Below the pieces are notes generated by a model. That model searched no databases. It saw nothing but the letters and a program-made list of their open reading frames with translations, and was not told where the DNA came from. From Sphingobium_A sp965228065 (GTDB lineage Bacteria > Pseudomonadota > Alphaproteobacteria > Sphingomonadales > Sphingomonadaceae), in NCBI GenBank assembly GCA_965228065.1, contig OZ245788.1, forward strand, positions 3,968,001 to 4,032,000: a stretch of DNA of 64,000 nucleotides, given 5' to 3'. Shown here one piece after another: positions 25,723 to 34,102 of the stretch (within the stretch, counting starts at the first letter, position 1; every line of letters starts with the position of its first letter). A program made the position numbers and the translations under genes.

Positions 25723-26604
25723 TCAGCCCTTGGGGGCCGCGACCTCGATGATCCCCGCCGCGATCCGTGCCATCACCGGTGTCTTCGCCAGTACCTCGCC
25801 GTCGATCGAGATCGCCAGCGGAGGTTCGGTGCTGACCTTGATTTCACGGCCCGAGAAAGTCTCCACCGTTTCCTTGCGCGCATCGAGCCGGAAGAAGCTG
25901 GTGAACCAGTTCCAGACCAGCCGGCGCTTCACATGTCCGGTGACCGCCTGGACGACGATCTCTCCGCTGTCGGGGCTGGCCTCGTCGACCAGTTCGGTGC
26001 CGCCGTGGAATGCGCCGTTCGAGATGCGCACTTCCACCACTTTCAGCCGGGTTTCCTTGCCGTCCTGCTCGACGATCAGGACAAAGGGCTTGAAGCGGAA
26101 GAACTTCCAAGCCGCCCACATCAGATAGCCGACACGGCCCAGCGCCGCCTTCAGCCCGTGGGGCACGGTTTCAGCAATCAGCGGCGAGATGCCGATCGCC
26201 GCGCAATTGGCGAAATAGTCGCCATCGACCATGCCCAGATCGATGCGACGGAAATGGCCGCCGCCGATCACGTCGAGCGCGCCCTGCAGGTCGAGCGGAA
26301 TGCCAAGCGTGCGTGCAAAGCTGTTGGCGGTGCCGAGCGGCAGAACGCCCAGCGCGACATGCTCCCCGACCAGCAGGTCGACCAGCCCGCTGATCGTCCC
26401 GTCGCCGCCGCCCAGGATCACCATGTCGGGTTTGTTCGCCAGCGCCCGGCGCACCGTCGCTTCGAGCAGGCTGGGCCGGCGCACCTCATATGCGGTGACC
26501 GGAAAGGGCAGGTCGGCCGCCGCGGCCTTGGCCTTGCGGAACAGTTTGCGCCCCTTGCGCGACTGCGCATTGACGATCAGCGCGGCGGACTTGATGGTTC
26601 TCAT
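25723..26604 (-). CDS. Diacylglycerol/sphingosine kinase family lipid kinase
   Basis: The protein has 293 residues, taking the ATG at 26604 (MRTIKSAALIVNAQSRKGRK); the longer frame would add 34 residues of no family likeness. The nucleotide-binding GGGDGT appears in VILGGGDGTISG, and PLGTANSFARTLGIP is the conserved second motif of the DAGK catalytic family (YegS, LCB5 type). It phosphorylates a lipid hydroxyl group at the cytoplasmic face of the membrane. In sphingolipid-making sphingomonads a sphingoid-base or diacylglycerol substrate is plausible, but this is inference. It is divergent from hemB. Confidence 0.85.
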   Translation of the reverse strand: MRTIKSAALIVNAQSRKGRKLFRKAKAAAADLPFPVTAYEVRRPSLLEATVRRALANKPDMVILGGGDGTISGLVDLLVGEHVALGVLPLGTANSFARTLGIPLDLQGALDVIGGGHFRRIDLGMVDGDYFANCAAIGISPLIAETVPHGLKAALGRVGYLMWAAWKFFRFKPFVLIVEQDGKETRLKVVEVRISNGAFHGGTELVDEASPDSGEIVVQAVTGHVKRRLVWNWFTSFFRLDARKETVETFSGREIKVSTEPPLAISIDGEVLAKTPVMARIAAGIIEVAAPKG

Positions 26605-26757
26605 CGACGCACAACGCACTGCTGACGTTTCGGATGCATAATAATCTGCAAGGTGGATTCCGAGCTGCAAGTGACCGGCCGGACGAGTTCGACGAAGAAA
26701 TGGCATAAGGCAATGGAGGACTTGCGATCATGCGTCCAAAGTCCGAAAGCAACGCGC

Positions 26758-27747
26758 ATGACCGCCGCTTTCCCCGCCTTGCGCCTTCGCCGCACGCGAT
26801 CGGCACCGTGGAGCCGATCGCTCCATGCCGAAACCGTGCTGACCCCCGCCGACCTGATCTGGCCGCTGTTCATCTGCGAAGGCGAGGGCGTCGAGGAGCC
26901 TGTGGCGAGCCTGCCCGGCGTGTCCCGCTGGTCGGTCGATCTGATCGTCGCGCGTGGCCGGGAAGCCAGGGATCTGGGCATTCCATGCCTCGCGCTGTTC
27001 CCCAACACACCGCATGATCGTCGCACCGATGGTGGCGAGGAAGCGCTCAATCCCGACAATCTGATGTGCCGTGCGATCCGTGCCTTGAAGGATGCGGTGC
27101 CCGAGGTCGGCGTGCTGACCGACGTCGCGCTCGATCCCTACACCGCGCACGGCCATGACGGGCTGCTCGATGCCAATGGCTATGTTCTGAACGATGCGAC
27201 GTCGGAGGTTCTGGTTGGCCAGGCGCTCAATCAGGCGCGCGCCGGTGCCGACATCATCGCGCCGTCTGACATGATGGACGGCCGCGTTGGCGCGATCCGC
27301 GCTGCGCTGGAAGGCGAGGGCTTCGTCAACGCGCAGATCATGGCGTATGCCGCCAAATATGCGAGCGCCTTTTATGGCCCGTTCCGCGATGCTGTGGGCT
27401 CGCGCGGACTGCTGAAGGGCGACAAGAAGACCTATCAGATGGATTCGGCGAACAGCGAGGAAGCACTGCGCGAAGTCGCGGCCGATCTCGCCGAGGGTGC
27501 CGACAGCGTCATGGTGAAGCCGGGTCTGCCCTATCTCGACATCGTTCGTCGTGTAAAGGATCGGTTCGAAGTGCCTGTATTTGCGTACCAAGTGTCCGGC
27601 GAATATGCGATGATCGAGGCCTCGGTCGCCGCGGGTGCCGGCGAACGCGACCCGCTGGTGCTTGAAACGTTGATGGCGTTCAAGCGCGCCGGCTGTTCGG
27701 GGGTGCTCACCTATCACGCCGCGCATGCCGCGCGATTGCTGGCGTAA
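26758..27747 (+). CDS. hemB: Delta-aminolevulinic acid dehydratase (porphobilinogen synthase)
   Basis: The protein has 329 residues from the ATG at 26758, the normal HemB length; longer in-frame starts at 26653 and 26713 add unconserved sequence. It condenses two 5-aminolevulinate molecules into porphobilinogen in heme synthesis. Schiff-base lysines lie in AAKYASAFYGPFRDA and VMVKPGLPYLD. The metal region reads DVALDPYTAHGHDG without the cysteine triad, so this is the Mg-dependent rather than zinc type, usual for alphaproteobacteria. The ribosome site is weak. It is followed by the MFS/spermidine synthase gene after 58 bases. Confidence 0.95.
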   Translation: MTAAFPALRLRRTRSAPWSRSLHAETVLTPADLIWPLFICEGEGVEEPVASLPGVSRWSVDLIVARGREARDLGIPCLALFPNTPHDRRTDGGEEALNPDNLMCRAIRALKDAVPEVGVLTDVALDPYTAHGHDGLLDANGYVLNDATSEVLVGQALNQARAGADIIAPSDMMDGRVGAIRAALEGEGFVNAQIMAYAAKYASAFYGPFRDAVGSRGLLKGDKKTYQMDSANSEEALREVAADLAEGADSVMVKPGLPYLDIVRRVKDRFEVPVFAYQVSGEYAMIEASVAAGAGERDPLVLETLMAFKRAGCSGVLTYHAAHAARLLA

Positions 27748-27805
27748 ACGCGGCCTTAACCATGCTTCCCCTAGCTGATCGCGCGAATATGGGGGAAGCA
27801 CCGGA

Positions 27806-30046
27806 ATGGCGACGACGGTTGAACAGCAGAGCATAGGCCGGATCGGGCGAGGCCCGCTGTTCGTCGTGACGATCCTGACCGGATCCTTCCTGCTTTTTCT
27901 GGTCCAGCCGATGATCGCGCGCATGGCGCTGCCCCGTCTGGGCGGGGCGCCGGCCGTGTGGAACAGCGCCATGCTGGTCTATCAGGCGCTGCTGCTCGGC
28001 GGCTATGCCTATGCTCATGCGATCGGCCGTCTCGCGCCCGCGCGTCAGGCGATCATCCATATCGCTCTGTTGGCTGCTGCGGCGGTCTGGCTGCCGATCG
28101 GGCTGATCGCGAGCAATCCGCCCGCCGATGCGGAACCGGTGATCTGGGTGCCGTGGCTGCTCGTCCTCTCGATCGGGCCACTTTTCTTCGCGGTTGCCGC
28201 GCAAGCGCCGCTGATGCAGCGCTGGTACGGCATCGCCAGCGGCGGACGCGATCCCTATGCGCTGTATGCCGCGTCCAATCTCGGCAGTTTCGTCGGGCTG
28301 ATCGGCTATCCGCTGGTCGTCGAGCCGCGCATGTCGATCGCGGGGCAGAGCTGGCTGTGGAGTGGCGGTTATGCGCTGCTCGCGCTGCTTGTCATCGTTT
28401 GTGCGCTCACCTTGCCGCGCGGCAGGGCCGCTGCCCTTGTGGCGGAAGACGCGCCGGTGGAACGCAGCGAGAAACCACGATGGACGCGCCAGCTCTACTG
28501 GATCGCGCTGGCTGCGGTGCCGTCGGGCCTGATGCTGTCGACCACGACGCACCTGACCACCGATATAGTTGCGATGCCGCTGCTGTGGGTGATCCCGCTC
28601 GCTTTGTATCTGCTCAGCTTCAGCGCTGCCTTTGCCACGAACCGGACGATCGCCGACGCGCTCACACGTGTTGCGCCCCTGATCATCCTGGTGCTCGGTG
28701 GATTCGCGCTGCTCGGCGATCCCGGGCGGCCGCTGCTCCGTGCGGGACTCAGCCTGTTGCTGCTGTTCGTCGTCGCGGTCGCGCTGCACACGCGCATGTA
28801 TCGCCTGCGCCCCGCGCCCGACCGGCTGACCGGATTCTATCTGGCAATGTCGATCGGCGGCGTGATCGGTGGATTGTTCGCAGCCCTGTTCGCACCTGTG
28901 GCGTTCGACTGGACCTATGAGCATCCGATACTGATCGTCGCCGCGGCACTGCTGGTGCCGCAGGGCTATTGGCTCGCCGCTATCGGTCGTGTCTGGGGAT
29001 CGGGGCGCCGCGCGCGGATGTTGACGGTCGCGGTGACGCTGATCACGCTGCTTGCGCTGGTCCTGAGCGTTTCGGGTGGAAAGGCGATTGCGGGCGGGGT
29101 GATCCTGGCGCTCGGCATTCTCAGCATCGGGCGTGCCATTCCCTTCGCGGTGGCGATCGTCGGTTTGCTGATGATCTTCGGCGGCTGGAATTCGGTTGCA
29201 GTCTCACTCGCCGAAAATGCGCGCACGCGCAGCTATTTCGGCATCTACACGATCTTTACGGACAGCAGCGCAAAGGTGCGCAGTCTGGCGCACGGCACCA
29301 CGATTCATGGCACGCAACTTCTCGCCCCCGGGCAGGAGATGGAGCCGACCAGCTACTATATTCGCCGCTCCGGCGTGGGGCGCGCGCTGATGATGTTGCC
29401 CGAACTGGAAGGCCCCAATGCCCGTGTCGGCATCGTCGGGCTGGGGGCGGGCACGCTCGCCTGCTATGCGCAACCCGGCCAATCCTGGCGCTATTACGAG
29501 ATCGATCCGGCCGTTGTGCGTATCGCCCGCGATCCCGCCAAGTTCAGCTTCCTGTCGCGTTGTGCGCGAAGTGCGCCGATAGAGATTGGCGACGCGCGCC
29601 TGACGCTCCAGGCCGAAGCGCCCGCCAGCCTGGATTTCCTCGCACTCGATGCTTTCTCGTCCGATGCGGTGCCCATGCATTTGCTGACGCGCGAGGCGTT
29701 CGGCATTTATCGTCGGGTGCTGTCGCAGCGCGGTCTGTTGCTCGTCCACATCTCCAACCGCTATCTCGATCTGGAACCCGTGGTCGCCGCCGCGGTGAAG
29801 CAGGACGGATGGCACGCCGCGATCCTGCGCTATTCGATCGAGCGCGATCCAAACCCGGCGCCGCAAGGCACCACGTCGGTGTGGATCGCCATGTCGCCGG
29901 ATGCCGAAGTGATTGCGAAATTGACTGCGGGAGGACTAAAGGATCCCGCCGGCAACTGGCAGGGGCTTCGGACCAAGCCCGGCTTCGCTGCCTGGACCGA
30001 TAATTTCTCGAGCATCCTGCCGTTGGTCAAGGCATGGGCGCCATGA
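27806..30046 (+). CDS. Fused membrane (MFS-like) and spermidine synthase-like protein
   Basis: The protein has 746 residues, with GGGGGAAG seven bases before the ATG. Residues about 10-460 contain roughly a dozen hydrophobic helices of the fused MFS/spermidine synthase family. The C-terminal part (about 480-746) has a Rossmann fold with VGIVGLGAGTLACYA in place of the usual GGGDGG and YYEIDPAVVRIA for the acidic ribose-binding strand. LDAFSSDAVPMHLLTREAF follows. Family members are annotated as spermidine synthases, but the altered glycine motif makes the substrate uncertain. It is probably co-transcribed with the GNAT gene 19 bases on. Confidence 0.85.
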   Translation: MATTVEQQSIGRIGRGPLFVVTILTGSFLLFLVQPMIARMALPRLGGAPAVWNSAMLVYQALLLGGYAYAHAIGRLAPARQAIIHIALLAAAAVWLPIGLIASNPPADAEPVIWVPWLLVLSIGPLFFAVAAQAPLMQRWYGIASGGRDPYALYAASNLGSFVGLIGYPLVVEPRMSIAGQSWLWSGGYALLALLVIVCALTLPRGRAAALVAEDAPVERSEKPRWTRQLYWIALAAVPSGLMLSTTTHLTTDIVAMPLLWVIPLALYLLSFSAAFATNRTIADALTRVAPLIILVLGGFALLGDPGRPLLRAGLSLLLLFVVAVALHTRMYRLRPAPDRLTGFYLAMSIGGVIGGLFAALFAPVAFDWTYEHPILIVAAALLVPQGYWLAAIGRVWGSGRRARMLTVAVTLITLLALVLSVSGGKAIAGGVILALGILSIGRAIPFAVAIVGLLMIFGGWNSVAVSLAENARTRSYFGIYTIFTDSSAKVRSLAHGTTIHGTQLLAPGQEMEPTSYYIRRSGVGRALMMLPELEGPNARVGIVGLGAGTLACYAQPGQSWRYYEIDPAVVRIARDPAKFSFLSRCARSAPIEIGDARLTLQAEAPASLDFLALDAFSSDAVPMHLLTREAFGIYRRVLSQRGLLLVHISNRYLDLEPVVAAAVKQDGWHAAILRYSIERDPNPAPQGTTSVWIAMSPDAEVIAKLTAGGLKDPAGNWQGLRTKPGFAAWTDNFSSILPLVKAWAP

Positions 30047-30065
30047 CGCGATAAAAGGGGGGAAG

Positions 30066-30620
30066 ATGGCCGAGACGATCCTGGAGACCGATCGGCTGAT
30101 CCTGCGAACCTGGGACGATGCCGATATCGATCCCTTCCAGACCCATCTCAACACGCCTGCGGTGATGCGCTGGCTCGGCCCGCTGCGTACCCGTGCGGAG
30201 ATGGAAAAGACGGTGGCACGCGTCAACGCGTGCCAGGCCGAACATGGGCATTGCTTCTGGCTGCTGGAACGCAAGACGGACGGTGCGCTGCTCGGTTTCT
30301 GCGGAATCAAGCGTGTCGACGCTGCGGGCACCGATCTGACCGGCGAGTTCGAAGTGGGCTGGCGCCTGCGCGAGGACGCCTGGGGGCAGGGTTATGCGAA
30401 GGAGGCCGCGATCGCGTCGATCCGTCGCGCCTTCGACGTGCATGGCGCGCAGCGCGTCGTCGCCTTCACCGTTCAGGGCAATACCGGATCCTGGGGATTG
30501 ATGGAGCGGCTGGGGATGGCCCGGCGTGACGATCTGGCGTTTTCGGATCCCGCCTATGACGATCCCGAACTGAACCCCACCATCGTCTATGTGACGGAGA
30601 GAGACCAATGGACGGCGTGA
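30066..30620 (+). CDS. GNAT family N-acetyltransferase (RimJ/RimL type)
   Basis: The protein has 184 residues and a strong GGGGGAAG ribosome site. It opens with ETDRLILRTW, the RimJ/RimL family start, and has the acetyl-CoA binding region in WRLREDAWGQGYAKEA followed by GNTGSWGLMERLG. It transfers an acetyl group from acetyl-CoA to a protein N-terminus or small amine in the cytoplasm; the acceptor is unknown. Its last 13 bases overlap the gamma carbonic anhydrase gene, so the two are translated together. Confidence 0.88.
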   Translation: MAETILETDRLILRTWDDADIDPFQTHLNTPAVMRWLGPLRTRAEMEKTVARVNACQAEHGHCFWLLERKTDGALLGFCGIKRVDAAGTDLTGEFEVGWRLREDAWGQGYAKEAAIASIRRAFDVHGAQRVVAFTVQGNTGSWGLMERLGMARRDDLAFSDPAYDDPELNPTIVYVTERDQWTA

Positions 30621-31153
30621 GCATCATCAGCTTCAACGGCAAGACGCCGCGGATCGATACCAGCGCATTCGTCGCGCCGGGGTGCCGGATCATCGGCGAT
30701 GTGGAAATCGGCCCCGAAGCGAGCATCTGGTATAATTGCGTGCTGCGCGGCGACGTCAATTTCATCCGGATCGGCGCACGATCCAATATCCAGGACGGCA
30801 GCGTCATCCATTGCGATTCGGGCAATGACGGCAAGGGCGGTCATCCGACCATCGTCGGGGAGGATGTGTTGATCGGCCATATGGCAATGGTCCACGGCAC
30901 GCTGCTGAAGGATCGCAGTTTTGTCGGGCTCGGCGCGATCACCATGGACGGCACCGTGATCGAATCGGGCGGGATGATCGCGGCCGGCGGCATGCTCACG
31001 CCGGGCAAGACGATCGGGCCGAACGAGATGTGGGGCGGGCGCCCCGCACGGCTGATGCGCGAGCTGACCGAGGAACAGGTGGCGGGCAATCTGATGGGCG
31101 TTGCCGCCTATCGCATGCTAGCCAAAAGGCATGCCGAGGCGGTGAAGAACTGA
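30608..31153 (+). CDS. Gamma carbonic anhydrase family protein (YrdA-like)
   Basis: The protein has 181 residues forming a left-handed beta-helix of hexapeptide repeats (GCRIIGDVEIGPEASIWYN and following). The three zinc-ligand histidines of gamma carbonic anhydrases are visible in VIHCDS and in IGHMAMVHGT. Family members act as trimers; carbonic anhydrase activity is not proven for all of them. The ATG lies inside the end of the GNAT gene, within a GGAGAG-containing region that serves as ribosome site. Confidence 0.9.
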   Translation: MDGVSIISFNGKTPRIDTSAFVAPGCRIIGDVEIGPEASIWYNCVLRGDVNFIRIGARSNIQDGSVIHCDSGNDGKGGHPTIVGEDVLIGHMAMVHGTLLKDRSFVGLGAITMDGTVIESGGMIAAGGMLTPGKTIGPNEMWGGRPARLMRELTEEQVAGNLMGVAAYRMLAKRHAEAVKN

Positions 31154-31169
31154 GGGCGTCCACCCCGTC

Positions 31170-31189
31170 ATTCCGGCGAAAGCCGGAAT
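31170..31189. repeat. Extragenic palindromic repeat (GTCA-type)
   Basis: ATTCCGGC and GCCGGAAT pair around GAAA, preceded by CCCGTC. The element lies 17 bases after the carbonic anhydrase stop and has the same framework as 13044-13063, with compensating base changes in both arms. Confidence 0.65.
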
Positions 31190-31214
31190 GGCGGGCGACG
31201 GAAAATTCATTCCC

Positions 31215-31730
31215 TCACGGCTGGCTGAGTCGTTCCCGAAGCGCGGTCATGCGTTCCACCTGGCGATTGTAGATACCCTCGATTTCGGTCTGCGTAGCCG
31301 CAGCCTCCGCGATTCCGCCCAGCGCAGCGTCTTTCGATGCGCGATCGGCCAGCGACACATAGAGCGAATCGATCGCGGCCATAGCGCTGGCCGTCGGCGC
31401 ACGAGTCGCGTCCAGGCCGGAGAGCTGGGTCTGCGCGGCGATCCACGATTCGCTGGACGGGGAGGCGCCACGCGCCGCCGAAACCGCACGTTCCGTTGCC
31501 GGCAGCGCGGCTGAGAAATCGGCGTCTCCCTTGCGTGCATCTGCCAGCATCTTCTTCAGATCGGCCGACAGCGCCGTATCGGCGGGCCCGGGTGTTATCG
31601 AAGGAGGCGCGGGCTCCGCATCGCTGCGCTGCTCGACGGGGCGAGGGGCGAGCGATGGGAAGCTCCCATTGGGCGCGGTGCAGGCGCCAAGCGCGAGCGT
31701 TGCGAAAAGCAGGATTTCGGGGTGTTTCAT
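31215..31730 (-). CDS. Small lipoprotein of unknown function
   Basis: The protein has 171 residues starting MKHPEILLFATLALGACTAP: a short signal peptide with the lipobox LGAC, so it should be lipid-anchored. Pro/Ser-rich residues 20-55 form a linker, and the rest is Ala-rich and predicted helical (ALPATERAVSAARGAS, ERMTALRERLSQP). I do not recognise a family. The frame remains open upstream through the antisense strand of the tRNA gene, so the longest version is certainly wrong. Confidence 0.65.
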   Translation of the reverse strand: MKHPEILLFATLALGACTAPNGSFPSLAPRPVEQRSDAEPAPPSITPGPADTALSADLKKMLADARKGDADFSAALPATERAVSAARGASPSSESWIAAQTQLSGLDATRAPTASAMAAIDSLYVSLADRASKDAALGGIAEAAATQTEIEGIYNRQVERMTALRERLSQP

Positions 31731-31813
31731 CGGCTGCTGTCCTATCCTGCGCAGAAATGCACCGCAACGGGGTTGCGCAGTGGAAATGACCGGCCTATGT
31801 GACCGCCTCCAAT

Positions 31814-31890
31814 GCGCCCGTAGCTCAGCTGGATAGAGCATCAGACTACGAATCTGAGGGCCGGGCGTTCGAATCGCTCCGGGCGCACCA
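31814..31890 (+). tRNA. tRNA-Arg (anticodon ACG), copy 1
   Basis: The 77 bases include an encoded CCA. The acceptor stem GCGCCCG pairs with CGGGCGC. The anticodon stem TCAGA/TCTGA encloses CTACGAA, giving anticodon ACG (wobble A34, normally edited to inosine to read CGN codons). The T loop TTCGAAT is canonical. It is followed by a terminator at 31899. Confidence 0.97.
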
Positions 31891-31898
31891 AGATTTCC

Positions 31899-31937
31899 GC
31901 CGTTTCTCGCCAAGTGCGAGGAACGGCTTTTTCTTTT
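31899..31937 (+). terminator. Intrinsic terminator of tRNA-Arg copy 1
   Basis: The arms GCCGTTTCTCGC and GCGAGGAACGGC pair (one T-G pair) around CAAGT and are followed by TTTTTCTTTTT. This is a textbook rho-independent terminator eight bases after the CCA end. Confidence 0.85.
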
Positions 31938-32080
31938 TGCAGCCCCCCCCCCAAATCATCGCATCCGATTTTGCCTGACGCGGCATATTGCCGGGCCCGG
32001 GCGATTTCGAGGCTGACGTCGTTTCCGGCTTTTGTGGGGTTGCACAGTGGAAATGACCGGCCTATGTGACCGCCTCCAAG

Positions 32081-32157
32081 GCGCCCGTAGCTCAGCTGGA
32101 TAGAGCATCAGACTACGAATCTGAGGGCCGGGCGTTCGAATCGCTCCGGGCGCACCA
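32081..32157 (+). tRNA. tRNA-Arg (anticodon ACG), copy 2
   Basis: The 77 bases including CCA are identical to copy 1 across the mature tRNA. The same 45-base leader precedes it. Both genes should therefore be expressed, each as a monocistronic unit. Confidence 0.97.
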
Positions 32158-32185
32158 TTTTCCCCCAGCGGGAGAATATGGGTAT

Positions 32186-32216
32186 AACGGGCAGCGAAAG
32201 CTGCCCGTTTTCATTT
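32186..32216 (+). terminator. Intrinsic terminator of tRNA-Arg copy 2
   Basis: Perfect 10-bp arms AACGGGCAGC and GCTGCCCGTT enclose a GAAA tetraloop and are followed by TTCATTTG. The sequence differs from the copy 1 terminator. Confidence 0.8.
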
Positions 32217-32373
32217 GTGCTTCCAATGGCCGAATGGCTCCAGGCGCCCACATGCGCGCCGCTCTGAAAATCACGATATCGGCTTCGGCGCTCCACTTGA
32301 TGAAACCGGTGCTTGATCACTGGCCTCCATATGGTCATTATTTGCGAATGATTCTTAACTGGAACGCGGCGCT

Positions 32374-32544
32374 GTGAAACCCGATCAACGGGTCCAGTGC
32401 GATTTTCCCGGCCTTTGCGAGGCCGACGACAAGGGGCATCCGATCATCCGGCGGCTCTCGGCGCTGGTACTGGCCTTTGCCCTGGCCACCAGTCCGGCGC
32501 TCGGACAGGATGCTGCGTACGTCCAGCATGTTACGGCAGGGTGA
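32374..32544 (+). CDS. Possible 56-residue signal-peptide-like small ORF
   Basis: A GTG-started frame ends in TGA four bases before the MFS start. The C-terminal half reads like a secretion signal (RRLSALVLAFALATSPALGQ), preceded by a charged, cysteine-containing segment (QCDFPGLCEADDKG). It could be a small secreted peptide, the remnant of a longer gene, or a leader whose translation delivers ribosomes to the MFS start. No strong ribosome site is seen before the GTG. The 157 bases between the tRNA terminator and this frame hold nothing else that I can identify. Confidence 0.25.
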   Translation: MKPDQRVQCDFPGLCEADDKGHPIIRRLSALVLAFALATSPALGQDAAYVQHVTAG

Positions 32545-32548
32545 GATC

Positions 32549-33748
32549 ATGACCGACACCGCTGCGTCTCCGGCCGTTCTGCCGGACACGGATCGTTTCA
32601 GCCTGAAGCCGCTGATGTTCGAAACCTTCGTCTGCTCGATGGCGATGATGGCGTTCGTTGCGCTTGCAGGCCCGATCGCGCGGGTGATCGGCCTCGACCC
32701 ATGGCAGGTGGGCGCAGCCATGACCGTTGCGGGCGTTGCCTGGATGGTGATGGCGCGCATCTGGGGCGCTGCAAGCGATCGGCGTGGGCGCAGGCCGATC
32801 ATCCTGTTCGGTCTGAGCGGCTTTGCGATCAGCTATTTCCTGCTCGCACTGTTCATCGATCTCGCGATGCGCACTGCCATGATGCCGGTGCTGGCCTTTA
32901 TCGGCCTGATGATCGGACGCGGCGTGGCGGGCATCTTCTATGCGGCGGTGCCAGCGACTGGCGCCGCGCTGGTCGCGGATCATGTCGCGCCCGACAAACG
33001 CGCCAATGCGATGGCGGCGATCGGCGCGTCGAGCGCGGCGGGCATGGTGATCGGCCCTGGCTTTGCGGGGCTGATCGCCCCGATAAGCCTTAGTCTGCCG
33101 CTCTATCTGACTGCTGCCCTGCCGGCGGTGGCGCTTGTCGTGCTGTGGCGCGTGTTGCCGAAGATCGAGCATCACGCGCCGCCAAAGGCGGAGCCGCTGC
33201 GGTTGACGGACCGGCGTTTGCGCCGGCCGATGACGATGGCGTTCGTCGCGATGTTCAGTGTCGCCATCGCGCAGATCACGGTCGGATTCTATGCGCTCGA
33301 CCGGCTTCATCTCGATCCGGCCGGCGCTGCGCAAGCCGCCGGCATTGCGCTGGCCGCGGTGGGCGTCGCGCTGGTGCTGGCGCAGGTCGTGCTGCGCCGG
33401 CTGGGCTGGCCGCCCGCACGCCTGATCAGATTTGGCGGCGTGATCGGCGCCCTGGGTTTCGGCGCGGTGACTTTGGCGACCAGCGCGCCGCTGCTCTGGG
33501 CCTGTTACGCGGTGGCGGCGTTCGGCATGGGCTGGGTCTATCCCTCGGTTTCCGCGCTCGCGGCCAATTCGGTCGAGGCGCATGAACAGGGGGCCGCCGC
33601 CGGCACGGTCGCGGCCGCACAGGGGCTGGGCGTCATCCTGGGGCCGATCGTCGGCACCTTCGTCTATGCGATCGACAATGGTGCGCCATTCGCGCTGGTC
33701 GGCGTGCTGCTGCTGGTCGCGGCGCTCTGGCGCGGCGCACGCACATGA
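32549..33748 (+). CDS. MFS transporter
   Basis: The protein has 399 residues from the ATG at 32549, preceded by AGGGTGAG. It has twelve hydrophobic segments and the MFS loop signature GAASDRRGRRPII between helices 2 and 3. It is related to multidrug/tetracycline-type 12-helix exporters; the substrate is unknown. The C-terminal GxxxGPxxG-type motif appears as GLGVILGPIVGTF. It is followed after 31 bases by the HU gene on the same strand. Confidence 0.9.
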   Translation: MTDTAASPAVLPDTDRFSLKPLMFETFVCSMAMMAFVALAGPIARVIGLDPWQVGAAMTVAGVAWMVMARIWGAASDRRGRRPIILFGLSGFAISYFLLALFIDLAMRTAMMPVLAFIGLMIGRGVAGIFYAAVPATGAALVADHVAPDKRANAMAAIGASSAAGMVIGPGFAGLIAPISLSLPLYLTAALPAVALVVLWRVLPKIEHHAPPKAEPLRLTDRRLRRPMTMAFVAMFSVAIAQITVGFYALDRLHLDPAGAAQAAGIALAAVGVALVLAQVVLRRLGWPPARLIRFGGVIGALGFGAVTLATSAPLLWACYAVAAFGMGWVYPSVSALAANSVEAHEQGAAAGTVAAAQGLGVILGPIVGTFVYAIDNGAPFALVGVLLLVAALWRGART

Positions 33749-33779
33749 TTGAGTTCAACAAGAAGGAAGAGAAGACGTC

Positions 33780-34055
33780 ATGAACAATAGCGACCTCACC
33801 GAAAAGCTGGCAGCCGATCACGGCCTGACAAAGGTGGATGCCCGCAAGCTGATCGACACGGTCTTTGCTGCAATCGGCGATGCCGCCGCAAAGGGAGAGG
33901 AAATCGCACTCAACGGCTTCGGCAAGTTCAAGGTGAAACACAGCGCCGCGCGCGAAGGTCGCAACCCCGGCAGCGGCGAGACCATTCAGATCGCCGCGTC
34001 TAAAAAGCTCGGCTTCACTGCGGCCAAGGCGGTGAAGGACAAGCTGAACGGCTGA
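33780..34055 (+). CDS. HU family DNA-binding protein
   Basis: The protein has 91 residues, the normal HU length. N-terminal helices MNNSDLTEKLAADHG and the dimer core are followed by LNGFGKFKVKHSAAREGRNPGSGETIQIAASKK, the HU/IHF signature with the DNA-intercalating arm proline in RNPGSGE. It is a nucleoid-associated, sequence-independent DNA bender. A purine-rich AAGAAGGAAGAGAAG ribosome site precedes the ATG. Confidence 0.97.
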   Translation: MNNSDLTEKLAADHGLTKVDARKLIDTVFAAIGDAAAKGEEIALNGFGKFKVKHSAAREGRNPGSGETIQIAASKKLGFTAAKAVKDKLNG

Positions 34056-34063
34056 TCCCTGTT

Positions 34064-34093
34064 TCGGCGCTCTGCCTCGCGGGAGGGCGCCGA
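34064..34093. terminator. Hairpin between HU and TauE genes
   Basis: TCGGCGC and GCGCCGA pair around a 16-base loop that is itself partly self-complementary. It lies between two converging genes and probably ends transcription of one or both; no clear T-run is present. Confidence 0.35.
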
Positions 34094-34102
34094 CAAAGTA
34101 GA

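Larger units (their letters stand above)
31769..32157 (+). repeat. Direct duplication containing two tRNA-Arg genes
   Basis: Bases 31769-31890 and 32036-32157 are two 122-base copies, 267 bases apart, differing at only two positions (31777 G versus 32044 A; 31813 T versus 32080 G). Each contains 45 bases of leader and a full tRNA gene. The homology stops exactly at the CCA end, and each copy is followed by its own unrelated terminator. Confidence 0.9.

Noticed and set aside
31731..31913. N-terminal extension of the small lipoprotein across the tRNA-Arg gene
   Set aside because: The extra residues are the antisense translation of a tRNA, a well-known false ORF pattern; a lipoprotein signal begins properly at 31730.
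32108..32338. Minus-strand frame over the second tRNA-Arg and its terminator
   Set aside because: Its translation includes the complement of the tRNA, so it is not a gene.
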